Shown here piece by piece: positions 45,259 to 57,402 of a stretch of DNA of 64,000 nt. The position numbers were made by a program, and so were the translations under genes. Positions within the stretch are counted from its first letter, which is position 1. Each line of letters starts with the position of its first letter. A model generated the notes under the pieces. That model was not told where the DNA came from, did no database searches, and saw only the letters and a list, made by a program, of their open reading frames with translations. Origin of the DNA: Hymenopellis radicata (Eukaryota; Basidiomycota; Agaricomycetes; Agaricales; Physalacriaceae); the NCBI GenBank assembly GCA_015501595.1, contig JADNRX010000024.1:186001-250000 (forward strand), in the 5' to 3' direction.

Positions 45259-48200
45259 TTCACAAACTCTTCTGCGCGCGCCATCATGAGGTCAGACTGC
45301 TCGTATGCATTAGCCTCGTCTTCGTCCATACCAAGATCCTCCTCATCTGCCTCATATTCAGGTTCCTCATCCTCAGACTCGACGTCTTTGTCCTCTAGCC
45401 CTGAACCGGCTACGCCAACATTGCCTAGATTTTCAGCGCGCCGAGGATCTGGCGTGAACTTTTGGAATGCGGTTCGACTGTTCGAATACTTGGATTCTTT
45501 ATAGAGGAGGTCTCGGGCGGAGTTGACATTCTCGTTTTGCATACGGTTCTGCGTGTACTGCTGGATACGCTCAGCAGCAAGGGCGTCGGCAAGCAACTGA
45601 ATCTCCTTCTCCATATTCGGAACGGTGTGCTTGTCGCCGTAGAAGGGAATGTTGTACGCCTTTTCCACAGTGCGCATAGCCGCTCGCAATGAAAAGATAC
45701 AGACGGTAATCATGGAGAGCCAGTCCCAGCTCCGATTGACACCTTTTGCCGTGTATATGATCTGTGAGCATCAGTAAGCATGATTGATTCGATTCGAGCA
45801 GGACTAGTACCTTTGCCCAGAAGTTCTGATGTTCCTGAAGCAGATCAATCTCTTTAAACCGATTCGGCAGTCCAGTCAGGTTAACCAGCCAGTTATGGAG
45901 GAAGTACGCTCTGTATGCGATAAGCTATTAGATGGGGAATGATGTTGCGAAGTACGTACTTCAACTTGGGATGATATGTATCCAGTCGCGCTAGTGTTTC
46001 GAAGATTGCATCCGCATATTTAGGCATCGTCTTTGGGGTCCGCATCATAACCATCCACATGCGTAAGACGAGAATGACACGTCCAATATCACCACTCTTG
46101 ATCGAGGCGACGAGAAGGCTATACCAAAGCATGTCGCGATTTTGCAGAATACTGTTCTCAAAGATAGTATCCCTCTCCGATTCGGCACGATCATGAGCTC
46201 GGTCGTATGCTGCCGTAGTGAATAAGTTATCGAAGGCTTTCTGTGAAATGTCGTCGAACTCCTCCTCTGTGACTGTCTTGGCCCATTCGTCCAGGTCGTC
46301 GTGTCCACAGTAGAGTCGGAATGCATCCTTGATATGGGCGGCAAGTGATATCTCCAGTAGTTCGTGGGATGGCTTCCATCGTGTGGCCTTCTGCTTCTGC
46401 CATCCAGCGACCATTGGCTTTCGCTTCAGCAAGCGTGTATTTTCCCACCACAGTCCTGCCGGTGCTCCAACCTTGTTCCAGTGTTCATTGACAACCATGC
46501 GACAACCTGCCATCTTAGCGTGAAAGAGGCCGAAGCGTCGAACGATCATTCTGAGGCCTTCAATCTCTTCTGGCGAGTTTCTCCGTGCGGATTCAATCTG
46601 TTAAGTTGTTGTCAGATCAACGAAGTCGACAAACTAGTAAATGTTAAATACCTTATCAACAAGCGAGTCCGTTAAGAGATCACCATCGGCGAACATGAGA
46701 CCATGAGCCCGAATTTCTTCGTTCGTTATGCCGAGGTTCTTGAGAATGGTGAGATACACCCGAATGGTACCATCAATACTGGACTCGTCTTCATGCATTG
46801 CCGGGAGAGGATACTGTTCGGTAGTATGCAGCGCGATCTTGATCACCTCAGGACATTCGCGAAATCCCTTCTTTAGATGCCCCAGACCAGCAATCACGTC
46901 CAGCGCAATCTTTTTGAGCTGCCATAGACTACATTCATCCAACTTTACAGCATCCTCCGCTGAGATCAGTGTTTGCTCCATAGTCCACTCCAAGGGAGGC
47001 TTAGTCGTCTCTCGAGTGGGTTTCATATCGGCAGTGAGGGTCCCATGGGGCACCTTGCCACCGGTAAATGGATCGTGTAAAGGGATCGCTGTGGCGGTCG
47101 TGCCGTTGTCGAAGTGATTCGCATTGTCTAACCGTTGAGACTCCACACGGAAAGCTATGTTCAAGTTATCCCAAACGATAGAACACATACACGACTTGAC
47201 GACATCGCGGAAGCGAATAATACCTTCCTTCGAGAGGGTTTTGATATGATCCATGATGCTATTGTATGAAGTCGAGAGGCCCGCGTGAGAAAGAACCTCA
47301 ATCTGACGCTTTGCTGCCCCAGATCCCAGAAGGAAAAGTCCAATAACAGTCTGGAAATTGTTTGACCGTTGTGAACGAAGAACAGCTATCATTGCGCAGA
47401 TGGTGGCAAAGACCTGATGCGGGGTAAAATGCGGGGTAAGTGATTGATGCCATCAAATCAAGGTTGACCTCTCACCAATCCTTGCTCGCGTCTGGTAGTC
47501 TTCTTCGACTCTGTAGATGCTGTTTCGGGCCCGGCAACAGTGGTAAGAATTCCCCAGAGACTTGGCGCTAGCGTTGGTAACAGGTTGGCCAGCTTCTCAA
47601 CCGAAAATGTCGACAGTAAATCGGTGATGGGTACATCGTTGTTGCGCGCGAGATGCTGTTGGATCTTTTTCCCTTCGTCGCTCAGCACCTGTGCCATCTT
47701 GTCGGAAATGAAATCGTTTAATGCTCCTGGACTGCGCTCATCCATTTTTCTTGCGAAGTCGTTGCCGTGATCTCGAACGAGGCGCGTCAAGTTGGCTGCA
47801 ACCTGTGAATCGCCTTGGCGCATGAAGAGCGCATCGACGAACTGCCGCATACTGTCAAATCCAAATCCACCATCTGCCTTGTCCTGTGTAATCAACCTGT
47901 AGACCCTATGAGCCTCGTCGCGCAGCCTCTCTGCTTCCTGGCGCTGATCGGCTGCCTTCTTGGCAGCTTTGACCTCTGCTTTACGCAACAGATGTTCCTC
48001 TGCATCATCGAAGCGCTCAACGGCCCTCTCAGCAGCTGTAGCAGCCTGCTGGCGTTCTGTTTCGTTGCTCCATGCAGCGCGTGGACGATGTGAGCCAGCA
48101 GGATTGTGTCTCGCAGTACTGCCTCTTGGCCTGCCTCTGGACTTCTTTTTTGGAGACTGGAGGATACTAGCAGCCGAGGATGGGAGCGGGGGGAGACCTG

Positions 48201-48417
48201 GAGAGTTCTGAGGTGGTGTCACATCTCCACCAATATGAGAAAAGTCGGGAACGGGTGTGTCTTCGCGGGCATCAAAGCGAGGTGAGGCTGGTGCACTGCT
48301 ACTTGGGAGTGGTTCCGGTTCCTCCTGCTTTCGGCTGCCTCCGGTGGCCTTAAACCGCTTCACAGACGCTGAGGCGACATATTCTGGGTCCTCTGAGTGC
48401 GTTCGCTTGTAGCCCAT
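45240..48417 (-). CDS. DUF6589-domain protein, candidate transposase
   Basis: Exons 48417-47476, 47413-46652, 46597-45960, 45910-45811 and 45761-45240 sum to 987 aa. The N-terminus is low-complexity with an AT-hook (SRGRPRGS, residues about 93-100) and a charged coiled-coil-like stretch (RAVERFDDAEEHLLRKAEVK). The core matches the DUF6589 pattern as I know it: MIAVLRSQRSNNFQTVIGLF, KRQIEVLSHAGLSTSY, IVWDNLNIAFRVESQRL, HFDNGTTATAIPL, FADGDLLTDSL, GLFHAKMAGCRM, NWLVNLTGLPNRFKEIDLLQ. The C-terminus is acidic. No biochemical function is established that I know of. Asp in VWDN and in GDLLT and nearby acidic residues could form a DDE-like site, which is inference. Its promoter lies just inside the right inverted repeat. 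Confidence 0.85.
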
Positions 48418-48611
48418 TGGTGGTAAATTGTCGGCAAGGAGTTATAGGAGGATGACCTCCACAGCAACACCGATCACCTTATTTAAGCACCATTTCTCAG
48501 CATTTCAAAAAAATAAAAACGTAGCTCGATTCGCTTTATCATTTACTATGATCTACATATAACATCTGAGGTGTACGGAGAGTTTGAAAATTGAGTTTTC
48601 TGAAATGCGTT

Positions 48612-48734
48612 GAAGTCCCATTAAATCGTGGGAAAAAAGCTCGACCCCGCCAAATCGGGGTCGAGATGTTCCAGACGCTGCGCCGGTGACCTCAACCCCT
48701 CAAAGAACCGGTGTCGAGCGGCTGGCTCGAGACT
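48612..48734 (-). repeat. Right terminal inverted repeat with two hairpins
   Basis: Reverse complement starts AGTCTCGAGCC and reaches the shared CTCGACACC (48718-48710). Compared with the left end it has an extra 12-13 bp that creates a hairpin: TCGAGC (48714-48719), loop GGCTG, GCTCGA (48725-48730). A second, larger palindrome at 48641-48664 has a 9-bp stem TCGACCCCG/CGGGGTCGA around CCAAAT; the left end has only a damaged version of it. Confidence 0.85.
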
Positions 48735-48744
48735 AGATATATTC
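48735..48744. repeat. Candidate target-site duplication, right
   Basis: AGATATATTC, same as 42387-42396. It abuts the right inverted repeat. Confidence 0.6.
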
Positions 48745-48872
48745 ATGAAATCGATTAAATTCATTCAACCATTATCCAATATATGACAATATCGTACGAG
48801 GGTACGCAGGAAGTAAGTATTAAGTACAGGAAAGAAGCTTTTATGACATTATCCACACCTCATCCGACAAGC

Positions 48873-50934
48873 CTACTCATGATGCTCTATGCTCGTCTTG
48901 GACTGAGTCTTCGACGGGGGCTCACTGGAAGTCTCAGTCCCAACCTTTTCGGTGGCCAACTTCTCTGCATATTCTTGATTTCTGCGGCGAACAATCTCCT
49001 GGGCCCGACGAGCGGACGAAGGACCAAGGAATATGGTCTTTTCACCTTCGAACTGTAGGATATTCATTCAGACAGAGAACCGAGGAACGAGAAAATGCTT
49101 ACGATGAGATCAATATCCTCAAGAGTCTGACCGGTGGTCTCGACGTAGAAGAAGTAAGTGATGGGGATGAAGGCGAGATTGGTGCACGCCCAGACGACAT
49201 AGGTCTTCCATGCGATCGAGTCAATGGCAACTGGAGTAATCATGACAACCAAGAAGGTGAACAGCCAGTTAGTCGTCTAAAAGAGCGTTAGTCGGAATCG
49301 GTCCAGATAATAGAAACACGCACGGTGGCGAGCGCGGCAGCCTTGGCGCGAATCTGGAGAGGAGCAATCTCGGCAGGGTACAACCAGGGAATGGCCAACC
49401 ATCCGACGCTGAAGAAGAAATTGAACAGGCTAAGAAGATGAATGTTAGTACGATTGCGACAGCAGCAGGGTGGTGAGTAACATACAAGAGGCAGACGGCA
49501 GCGACGAGACCCTTGGCCTTGTTGCCAGTGTCCTGAGTCATAGCCGCCAACAACACCATGCAAATACATTGACCAGTCGCGCCGAACAACATGAGCTTGC
49601 GGCGACCAAGACGCTCGATGAGGGGTATAGGCACGAGAGAAGAAAGGAAGTACGCGAGACCGTTGAATCCACTGAGAAGAAGAGACATGTCCCTAGACAT
49701 TCCAACGGACTTCTGGAAAATGACGGCTATGAAAGTGATTAGGACGTGATGATGGAAGATAAGGTTTTTGAACGCACGCGCATAATAAGTGATCAAGTTG
49801 ATACCAGAAACTTGTTGCATCATTTGCGAACCACAGCCAAGTAGGACGCGATGGAAGAAGCGCTGGTTGCCGTTGCGGAAGCAGTCCTTGAAGGAGCTAG
49901 TTCCAGCTGCACGTTCGATCCTGATAGCTTCCAAGATGAATTCAAGTTGCACATCCTGTATCAAAATGATTAATTCGAGAGAGGGACGAAGAAGAAAAGA
50001 ATGCATACAGTGGCCTTGGCGCGTTTGGTTTCCTCCGTTGTCTCAAGCATGTAGATGACTTCACGTGCCTCTTCGACGCGACCTTGGCTGGCGAGCCAAC
50101 GAGGGGATTCTGGCAAGAAGCAAACGAAGAAAATGGTGATAAGCGCGAAGACGACTTGAAGGGACTACGGCGCAGGTGAGAAGCAAATTTGATGTGAGCA
50201 GCGAGTAAACGCACTAAAGGTAGACGCCACTGGTAACCAGTCAAGTTGTTCCTCAGACCGTAGTCGACCCAATATGCCAACATGACACCAAAGATATTGA
50301 CGCCGAGCTCGATGCACACGTTCCGGCCGCGATTATGCGACTTGCTCGTCTCCGAATGCCAAACGGGAATAGTACTAGTAGTCATTCCATTACCCACACC
50401 AGCTAAACCCTGCATGAGTGATGTAAAAAAGAGATATGAGCGGATACGCACTAACAACACGTCCGACGATAAGCTGGGGGAGACCATAGCTCATGAACTG
50501 GAGGATAGCGCCAATGGCAAGGATGATCATGCCCCATAGGATACCGCGTCTGCGTCCGAATATTTCGCCGTAGAAGAAAATGAACAATGCCCCCATAGCG
50601 CAACCGATTTCATAGATAGCCACAGTCGCGCCTTGTAGTGTCGAGTTGGTGGTCAGAGCAGGGAATTGATCTTCGAACGGTTGCCCAGTTAAGAGGCCAC
50701 CGAGCACACCCTAGAACTGCGTTATACTTGCTGTCTTCTTTAGAGAAGAAGGCGTATTCACCTGGTCAAAACCGAACAAGAGGAACTACAAGAAAAAATG
50801 CGAGTTAGAAGAAATTTTTATGGACGTGCAAGTAGACATACACCGGCACCACAGGCTATGGTGATCCCCCGCAATAGCCACACCGCAGGCATGCGATCCG
50901 TCGCGATGGAAAAGGGCGCGCTGAAAGGCTTCAT
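48873..50934 (-). CDS. MFS sugar (hexose) transporter
   Basis: Ten exons (50934-50842, 50785-50762, 50710-50452, 50402-50215, 50164-50009, 49955-49778, 49726-49486, 49429-49324, 49276-49103, 49052-48873) sum to 532 aa. Features of the sugar porter family are FLLFGFDQGVLGGLL in the first helix, GEIFGRRRGILWG between helices 2 and 3, ESPRWLASQGRVEEAREV after helix 6, QQVSGINLITYYAPVIFQ in helix 7, PLIERLGRRKLMLFG and WLYPAEIAPLQIRAKA in the C-half, and YFFYVETTGQTLEDID at the end. It should be an H+-coupled plasma membrane importer of a monosaccharide or related compound; the substrate cannot be read from sequence. An upstream ATG in another frame was rejected because only MKPFSAPFSIATDR is in frame with helix 1. 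Confidence 0.92.
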
Positions 50935-52357
50935 AGTGGTCGACGTGGAGGAGCGACTGTGGGGCATTCCCCATGGCACGGATCCCTGTACTTAAGCAAC
51001 CCAGACTTGACTTTGCTTTCCTTTTGCGGAGGGAGTGTGGACAGGAGCCCACGACGCCGGCGCTGTATAAGGCCGTAATTCCCACACTCGAGATTTGTGT
51101 CACGATTGTGTTTTTTCCAGTTTTTTCCAACAGACGCGGCGGATGTGGCATGATCGCGCCAGGGCCTACTGAAAGATGGAGATACGGGAGATATGGAAGG
51201 TGGTTCGATGCACGCGACCTGCCAGTGACAGGAGGAAGGAAAGGTACTTGGGCGGAAGAATCATCGTGGCAGAAAGAGGAGGAGGTCGTTGCCAAATAGA
51301 GTAGTCACCTCCCGACGTAATAGCACTAGATCGTTCAATCAATCGTTGTCGACTTCCCAGCCCAATTCCACAAACTCGAAGAAGCGCGTAGTAAACGTCG
51401 TCCAGAGTCGAGACTGCCAAAGTCCTCTTCGGACATTTCACAGCCAAGTAGGTTCGGATCTAGAGGTCAACTTGTTACCGGCGACATTTCTTGCTATGGA
51501 TCCGGGACTTGTCCCAAATTGGCAGTATAGCGAATGACCTGAAAAGGCCGGCGGGACTTGGGACTTGAGTGTTTCGCATCTAGCGGTGGCGCGGTTCGGG
51601 AAATGCGGACATTGGCTGAAATAGGAAGGAACGAGTTGCCGGCATTATAACCCCATGGCACGCCACTTCCCGACGCTGAAAGGCCTGGTCCTATTGCGCA
51701 GAGATTTCAAAGTCGAGTTTAGGCCGCGGCTCCGGAGTTATCAGACGCGTGAAAATGTAATGGACTCGGCGCAGACTTTAACTTGACATGATTCCACTGC
51801 ACATGTACGTGCCAGGTAAAGAATGGTGAGAACTCTGGTGATGTGGCGGTCATGGATCAAGAGTGCATTGTATATTTTTGAAGGGACAAACGACACTACA
51901 CCAAGGCAAGAACGGCCCGGACGGACCTGCGATCCGCTTCTGTATAGCAGTCGAAGAGTCACCGCGACGATTGGGAGCACCTCAGCGCGTGGATTCGTGG
52001 CATTTCTTATATATACGCATGGATCCGTTTTATCCGTCGATAGCCGACACGAATATCCTGCGTCGACCGTCGTTTTTTGGAACACCCGTGTCTGACGTTC
52101 CCTAATCACGCTCCAAGCGCTCCAAATCAGCGCCAGCTACTAGCGTAGTCTCCTACACGTATCCACGTCCTTTATATGAACGATTGAAACCATTAACACG
52201 TCTATTCGTGTCCCATTGAGCAGCTAGTATCGCCAATCGAGCTTTGAACGCGGTTATAGACGGAAACTCGTATTTACTATTTAGGATGTTCACGAGATAG
52301 GAGTCTGGGGCCAATACATATTTACCCCAAGTCAAGGAACCTTGTAACTGGACCACC
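50935..52357. other. No recognisable gene
   Basis: Intergenic region between the divergent transporter and DHA kinase genes. Only short ORFs are seen; promoter elements of both genes must lie here but none is distinctive. Confidence 0.4.
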
Positions 52358-54465
52358 ATGTCGTTGCAAAAGCACCTTCTCAACTCTTCCTCGACGCTTG
52401 TCTCAGAGTCGCTGCAGGGCCTCTGTGCCGTCAACGACCAACTCGCGTACGATCCCAGCAGCCAAGGTGCGTTCTCCACAGATGATCGGCGATAATACTA
52501 TACTCATTCCCGCAGTGGTGTACAAGGCGAAGCGGGATGCGACCAAGGTCTCCATCATCTGCGGCGGGGGAAGCGGACACGAGCCATCGCACGCGGGCTT
52601 TGTTGGCGAGGGCATGTTGACTGGTGCTTAATGGATATATTTGATGATCGTCAATGCTGATAACCTGAGTAGCGGCGGTCTGTGGAAACGTCTTTGCTTC
52701 ACCCAACGCTAGCCAGGTCCGACGCGGTATCGATCTTGTGGAGAACGATGCTGGGTGCGTGCTCTCCTGCGCTCTATCCGATATCGATGCTAATCCAGAC
52801 TTAGAACACTTATTGTGGTCAAGTCAGGAAAGTTCACTTTATCGTGATTCCCATCTAAACAAATCATTAGGAACTACACTGGAGATGTCCTCAACTTTGG
52901 TCTGGCAAAAGAGCAATACGCTGCCGAGAGCAAGAACCCGAATGCTGCCAAGTTTCTTGTCGTCGGTGATGATGTCGCTGTAGGCAAGACCCAAGGCGGC
53001 ATCGTAGGGCGAAGGTGCGATAACGCGTCTATCATCTCTGCTTTATGAACACCATCCAGAGGTCTCGCTGGTGTGGTCCTCGTGTACAAGATTGCCGGTG
53101 CCCTCGCCGCGCGAGGCGCGAATCTTGACGAAGTGTACAGCACGGCTGAATACGTCGCTTCTCGCATCGGTACCATTGGAGTCGGCTTGGAGCACTGTCA
53201 CGTACGCTTACAATCTCTCTTTTGAGCGGTCCTCACCAGTCCATAACAGGTACCCGGAACTGCGACATCTAGCGAAGCCCACCTCGCGGCTGATGAAATC
53301 GAAATCGGTCTTGGGATCCATAACGAGTCAGGTATCAAGCGCGTAAAGCCTGTACCGCAGCTCAAGGAGCTCGCGCCTCAACTCCTTGACTTCATCATGT
53401 CCCAAGAGGATAAGGAGCGAGCGTTCCTTCCCTTCAAGGGTGATGGCGAGGATGAGGTTGTCCTCCTCGTGAACAACCTTGGCGGCCTGAGTGAGCTCGA
53501 AGTTGGAGGCGTCGTGAATGCTATCAGCGGCGAACTCAAGAACCGCAAGAGCAAGATAGCGCGTGTGATCTCCGGAACATTCATGGTAGGCACATCCCTA
53601 GACTTACCGTAAATATCCCTCACACTTCTCACAGACTAGTCTTAACATGCCTGGATTCTCCGTATCATTGGTCCTTCTCCCTCGAGCTGGAGACAAATCC
53701 CCCAAGTCCGCCGCTGATATTCTTTCTCTCCTTGACGCGAAAGCCGAGACTCCAGGATGGAAATGGACGTCCTCTAAGGTTCCCAACGCGTCCTTCACCA
53801 CGCCACCTGCCGCAGAGAAGCCCGCCGCTGCATCCTCGAAAGGCCGCCTTGCTGCCGCCGACCCTAAAGCGTTCATCGCCGCCCTCACACGCGCCTGCAA
53901 GGCCGTCGCTGAAAACGAGCCCGAGATCACGCGTATGGATACGATCGCCGGAGATGGAGACTGCGGTCTTACACTGAAGGCTGGAGCAGAGGGTGTCATG
54001 AGCGAGGTCGAAAGTGGAAACATTAAGGGCGCGGATATTATCGGGGACGTCGTCGTCATTGCCAAGGTTGCGGAGAAAGCCATGGGCGGAACAAGTGGCG
54101 CGTTGTATTCGATATTCATGTCTGCGTTGGCGCAGGGATTGAAGGCGAACGCGACGGGTGACGTGGTGACGGATGATATTTGGAAGAAGGCGTTGGTGGA
54201 TGCTTTGGCAAAACTCTACACGTACACGAGGGCGAGGCCGCCGTCGAGGACGTTGATTGATCCTCTCGCCGCGTTTGTGGAGAACCTCGGACAAGGATTC
54301 CCAGCGGCTGTCAAGAGCGCGGCGGATGCGGCCGAGCACACCAAGGATGTCGAAGCCAAGGCTGGGCGGAGTGCGTATGTTGACAGTACACTCCTAACGA
54401 AGGAGCGTGTGGCGGATCCTGGTGCTTGGGGTGTCAAAGTTATCTTACAAGCGTTGATCTTGTAA
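52358..54465 (+). CDS. DAK1: Dihydroxyacetone kinase
   Basis: Eight exons (52358-52466, 52516-52623, 52673-52754, 52805-52822, 52871-53014, 53060-53201, 53250-53585, 53635-54465) give 589 aa. The DAK1/DhaK domain has [32 protein letters not shown] and [12 protein letters not shown], whose His is the covalent dihydroxyacetone site. The DhaL-type ATP domain has [17 protein letters not shown], where the Asp residues bind Mg-ATP, and [19 protein letters not shown]. The enzyme phosphorylates dihydroxyacetone (and glyceraldehyde) in the cytosol, removing toxic DHA and feeding glycolysis. The transketolase/DHA-synthase-like gene at 60-63 kb and the sugar transporter next door fit a shared carbon route. 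Confidence 0.95.
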
Positions 54466-55071
54466 AGCGTGTAGTACGTGTGTAAGTTGGTAAGAAGTCA
54501 ATAAGATAAGATAAGCTTATGTGTGAGAGGAAGGGAAAAACCAAAGTACAATTTGTTCTTTGGTGAAGGCTCGGTTGGGTACCTGTCTCCGGCTTAAAGC
54601 TTGATGGGCTGCCACCTGGCAGGTGCCAGGTGCCATCAGCGACATACGTACGGCATTTCATGTTCGACATTTGGTTGATTTCATTATGCGGAAAAATGCA
54701 GCTGCTTCTGTTCCACGTAAATAGCCAGGTCCTCAACGCGCGAAGTGAGACTTGTTAGTGGTGGCGCCCGGGCTGCCGATTTGTACGCGCCGTGCCGCTC
54801 CCGATTTGGCTGCGCACCTTCCCGATCTGGACAGTCGTCACCAGGAGGCACCGACAGCTTTCCCTTTTACCACCTTCATTTCCTGCTATTCCGCAACCTG
54901 TTTTCGACGCAGTTTCCTCTCGCATCTTGTAATAACCCGCACATCTCTACTGTTCCATCTCTACCTCTTCTCGTAGCACCAACTTGAGCGGATTTAACGC
55001 TCTACCACCACGTTTTGCATATTAACGACGCGACACGACGATAAAACGGATTTACGACGACGAGCGGAGGC
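54466..55071. other. Gene-free stretch, probable promoter of the GCK-type kinase
   Basis: A pyrimidine-rich segment (about 54840-54990) precedes the kinase start. A short inverted/direct word cluster GGCAGGTGCCAGGTGCCA occurs near 54618. No gene seen. Confidence 0.4.
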
Positions 55072-57142
55072 ATGGTGCGTCGCGGCGGCGAGCGATGTTC
55101 ATGGATCTGACCACGGGGCATTGCAGGATACGCACCACCAGGATCCCGAGGAGTTTTACGTGAAACAGGATAGAATCGGTGCGTTTGCCTGCTCGATGTC
55201 AAACGGGCAAGAGTCTAATCATTGGCAATGCACAGGAAAGGGCTCGTTTGGCGAGGTGTACAAAGGGTTCGTCGCTGTCGTTGTGCGGACTCCTATCGTT
55301 TGACCTACAGTTATGCAGATACGACAAACGCACGCAGAAAACGGTTGCCATAAAGATTATTGATCTTGAGAGCGCCGAGGACGAAATCGAGGATATTCAA
55401 CAGGAGATTCAGATTCTCTCCCAGCTGGACTCGCCCCATGTTACCAAGCCAGTCATTTTTCTTACTCTTTCGATCGATTTCCTCATGTTTTCTTAGATAT
55501 CATGGCTCCTACTTGAAGGGATCGAACTTGTGGATTGTCATGGAGTAAGTAATCGTTGCTTTGGGTCGGGCATACACGCTGACGTCGTGCAGGTACTGTT
55601 CGGGAGGCTCTTGTTCCGACTTGGTATTCCATCAACGGATTTGATGTATCATTAGCATCACTTATACTTCATCTAGATGAAGCCAGGCGTCTTCAGGGAA
55701 GAATACATTGCCATCATCGTCCGAGAACTCCTTCGCGGTCTCGAGTATCTCCACTCGGAAGGAAAGCTGCACCGTGACATCAAGGCGGCCAACATTCTTC
55801 TCTCTGCTGGCGGCGAGGTCAAGTTGGCCGACTTTGGCGTGTCCGGGCAGCTCTCTGGTACGCTCTCTGCTAAAAAGAACACGTTCGTGGGGACGCCGTA
55901 CTGGATGTCGCCTGAGGTTATCAAGCAGAGTGGCTATGATCACAAGGCCGACATATGGAGCTTGGGAATAACCGCTATCGAGCTTGCGAGAGGAGAGCCA
56001 CCCTACGCCGAGTTGCATCCGATGAAGGTATGGGCCTCATCGGCCATTGTGAGAAAAGGCACTAACAAAAATGCCATCGATAGGTGCTTTTCCTTATCCC
56101 GAAAAATGCCCCGCCTACACTGGAGGGAAACTTCAGCAAACTCTTCAAGGAGTTCGTTTCGTACTGTCTCCAGCGCGATCCTCGCGATGTGTGCTCTTTC
56201 CATTCGCTTGAATGCCACGACTGATTTCATTTGTAGCGGCCATCCGCGCGCGACCTTTTGAAACATAGGTTCATCCGCAACGCGAAGAAGACCAGTTACC
56301 TGACGGAACTAATTGAGCGACACGAACGATGGCGCGAATCTGAAAGCGCTGAGCGATTGGACGACGACGAACGCGATACGGTCCCTGACATGTTAGTACC
56401 TTCGCTCTATGTAAATACATCTGTATTTTATATCTCTCCAGGCAGGGCGGTTCTGACCCCGAGGACCTTTGGGACTTTGGTACCGTGCGCCACGCCAGCG
56501 GGCGTCCCGCGACTATCGGACGCGCTAACCAAGGACCTCCTCTCACCTGGGAAAACGATGGTTCGCGCCGCTCGGAGGGCTCCGACGATTCTTCTCACAC
56601 GCGCCGCACTGGATCTTCTGGTTCCTCTAACCATACTTCGTCTACCATCACTGTTCAAGGTGGAGGGCAGAAGGGCGATTTGCCACCTCTGCCCCAAAAC
56701 TCGGGTGGGACTCAGAAGAGGAGCTTTAGTAGTGATCAGGCTACCGTGCGGCATGCCCCCGCCACGACGAAAGGCTCGCGTATGGTGCAGAGGGAGCCTT
56801 CGGATGAATATGACGATTACGATTCGCAGTACACGAACGGAGTGGATGGTGTCACAAGTGGGATGGGGAATGTGCAGCTGGAGGACGATGTTCCGGATAC
56901 TACTATGCTAGATTCCGTCATTCTTCCGGCTATTGCCTCTGTGAGTGTCTTTCTTGCGATTGATGGATTAGGTCTGATATTTAGTTCAGCTCTTCCCTCG
57001 TGTCGCCTCTCAGGAAGCTCGCGTTGCCTTGAGTGCCTTGCAGAGGGCGTTTACTGATGCTGAGCGTATCATTCCCGGAGTCTGTAATGAGTTCGTCACT
57101 GAGGTTGTTGAATCTGTCGAGCACGTCGAAGAGGACAGATAG
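55072..57142 (+). CDS. Ste20-family protein kinase, GCK-III (MST3/Sps1-like)
   Basis: Eleven exons sum to 518 aa. Exon 1 carries only the ATG (55072-55074); a 52-bp intron follows and exon 2 (55127-55178) gives [17 protein letters not shown]. The kinase domain has [51 protein letters not shown] and [20 protein letters not shown], all of the active germinal-centre type. Intron 55448-55496 starts with GC rather than GT. The C-terminal tail is Ser/Gly-rich and ends in a conserved helical region ([18 protein letters not shown]). Relatives act in polarity, sporulation and septation signalling with MO25-type partners. It follows the DHA kinase gene on the same strand. Confidence 0.92.
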
Positions 57143-57402
57143 TTTGTGAAAGTATGTTCATGCTTTCATGCAATATGGTACTTTCTACGTTACTTGTACA
57201 ATGCTTCTTGCCACTATAATATTGCATAACATTTCCCACCAGAATTTACATTGTTTTTAATGCTTCATTTCTTCTGGTGTGTTGAGCGGGAGCTGTAGAC
57301 GGGAGAAGATGAGCTGCGCGTGTCACGTAAGTGTTCCCACAGTTTATTTCGTAGACTTACTTCCACCACAGTTGAAGAGTCGACGAAAGACCTGCACACC
57401 CG

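Larger units (their letters stand above)
42397..48734. mobile_element. DNA transposon-like element with RecQ-bromodomain and DUF6589 genes
   Basis: A 6.34-kb unit bounded by long imperfect inverted repeats (42397-42511 and 48734-48612) and a 10-bp direct repeat outside them. It contains only two genes, which converge and overlap by 19 bp at their ends: a RecQ-like helicase with a bromodomain (+) and a DUF6589 protein (-). Both are open over their whole length with consistent splicing, unlike many neighbours. It lies about 130 bp past the stop codon of the MFS transporter gene. Long inverted repeats, flanking direct repeat and two whole genes support a recently inserted DNA element; that DUF6589 is the transposase is inference. 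Confidence 0.8.

Noticed and set aside
47815..48211. + strand ORFs opposite the DUF6589 gene
   Set aside because: They are antisense shadows of the charged coiled-coil region, without splice logic or domains.
42397..48734. Helitron or LTR retrotransposon as explanation for the element
   Set aside because: No Rep/HUH or Pif1-like helicase, no reverse transcriptase, integrase or long direct repeats; the ends are inverted repeats with a flanking direct repeat.
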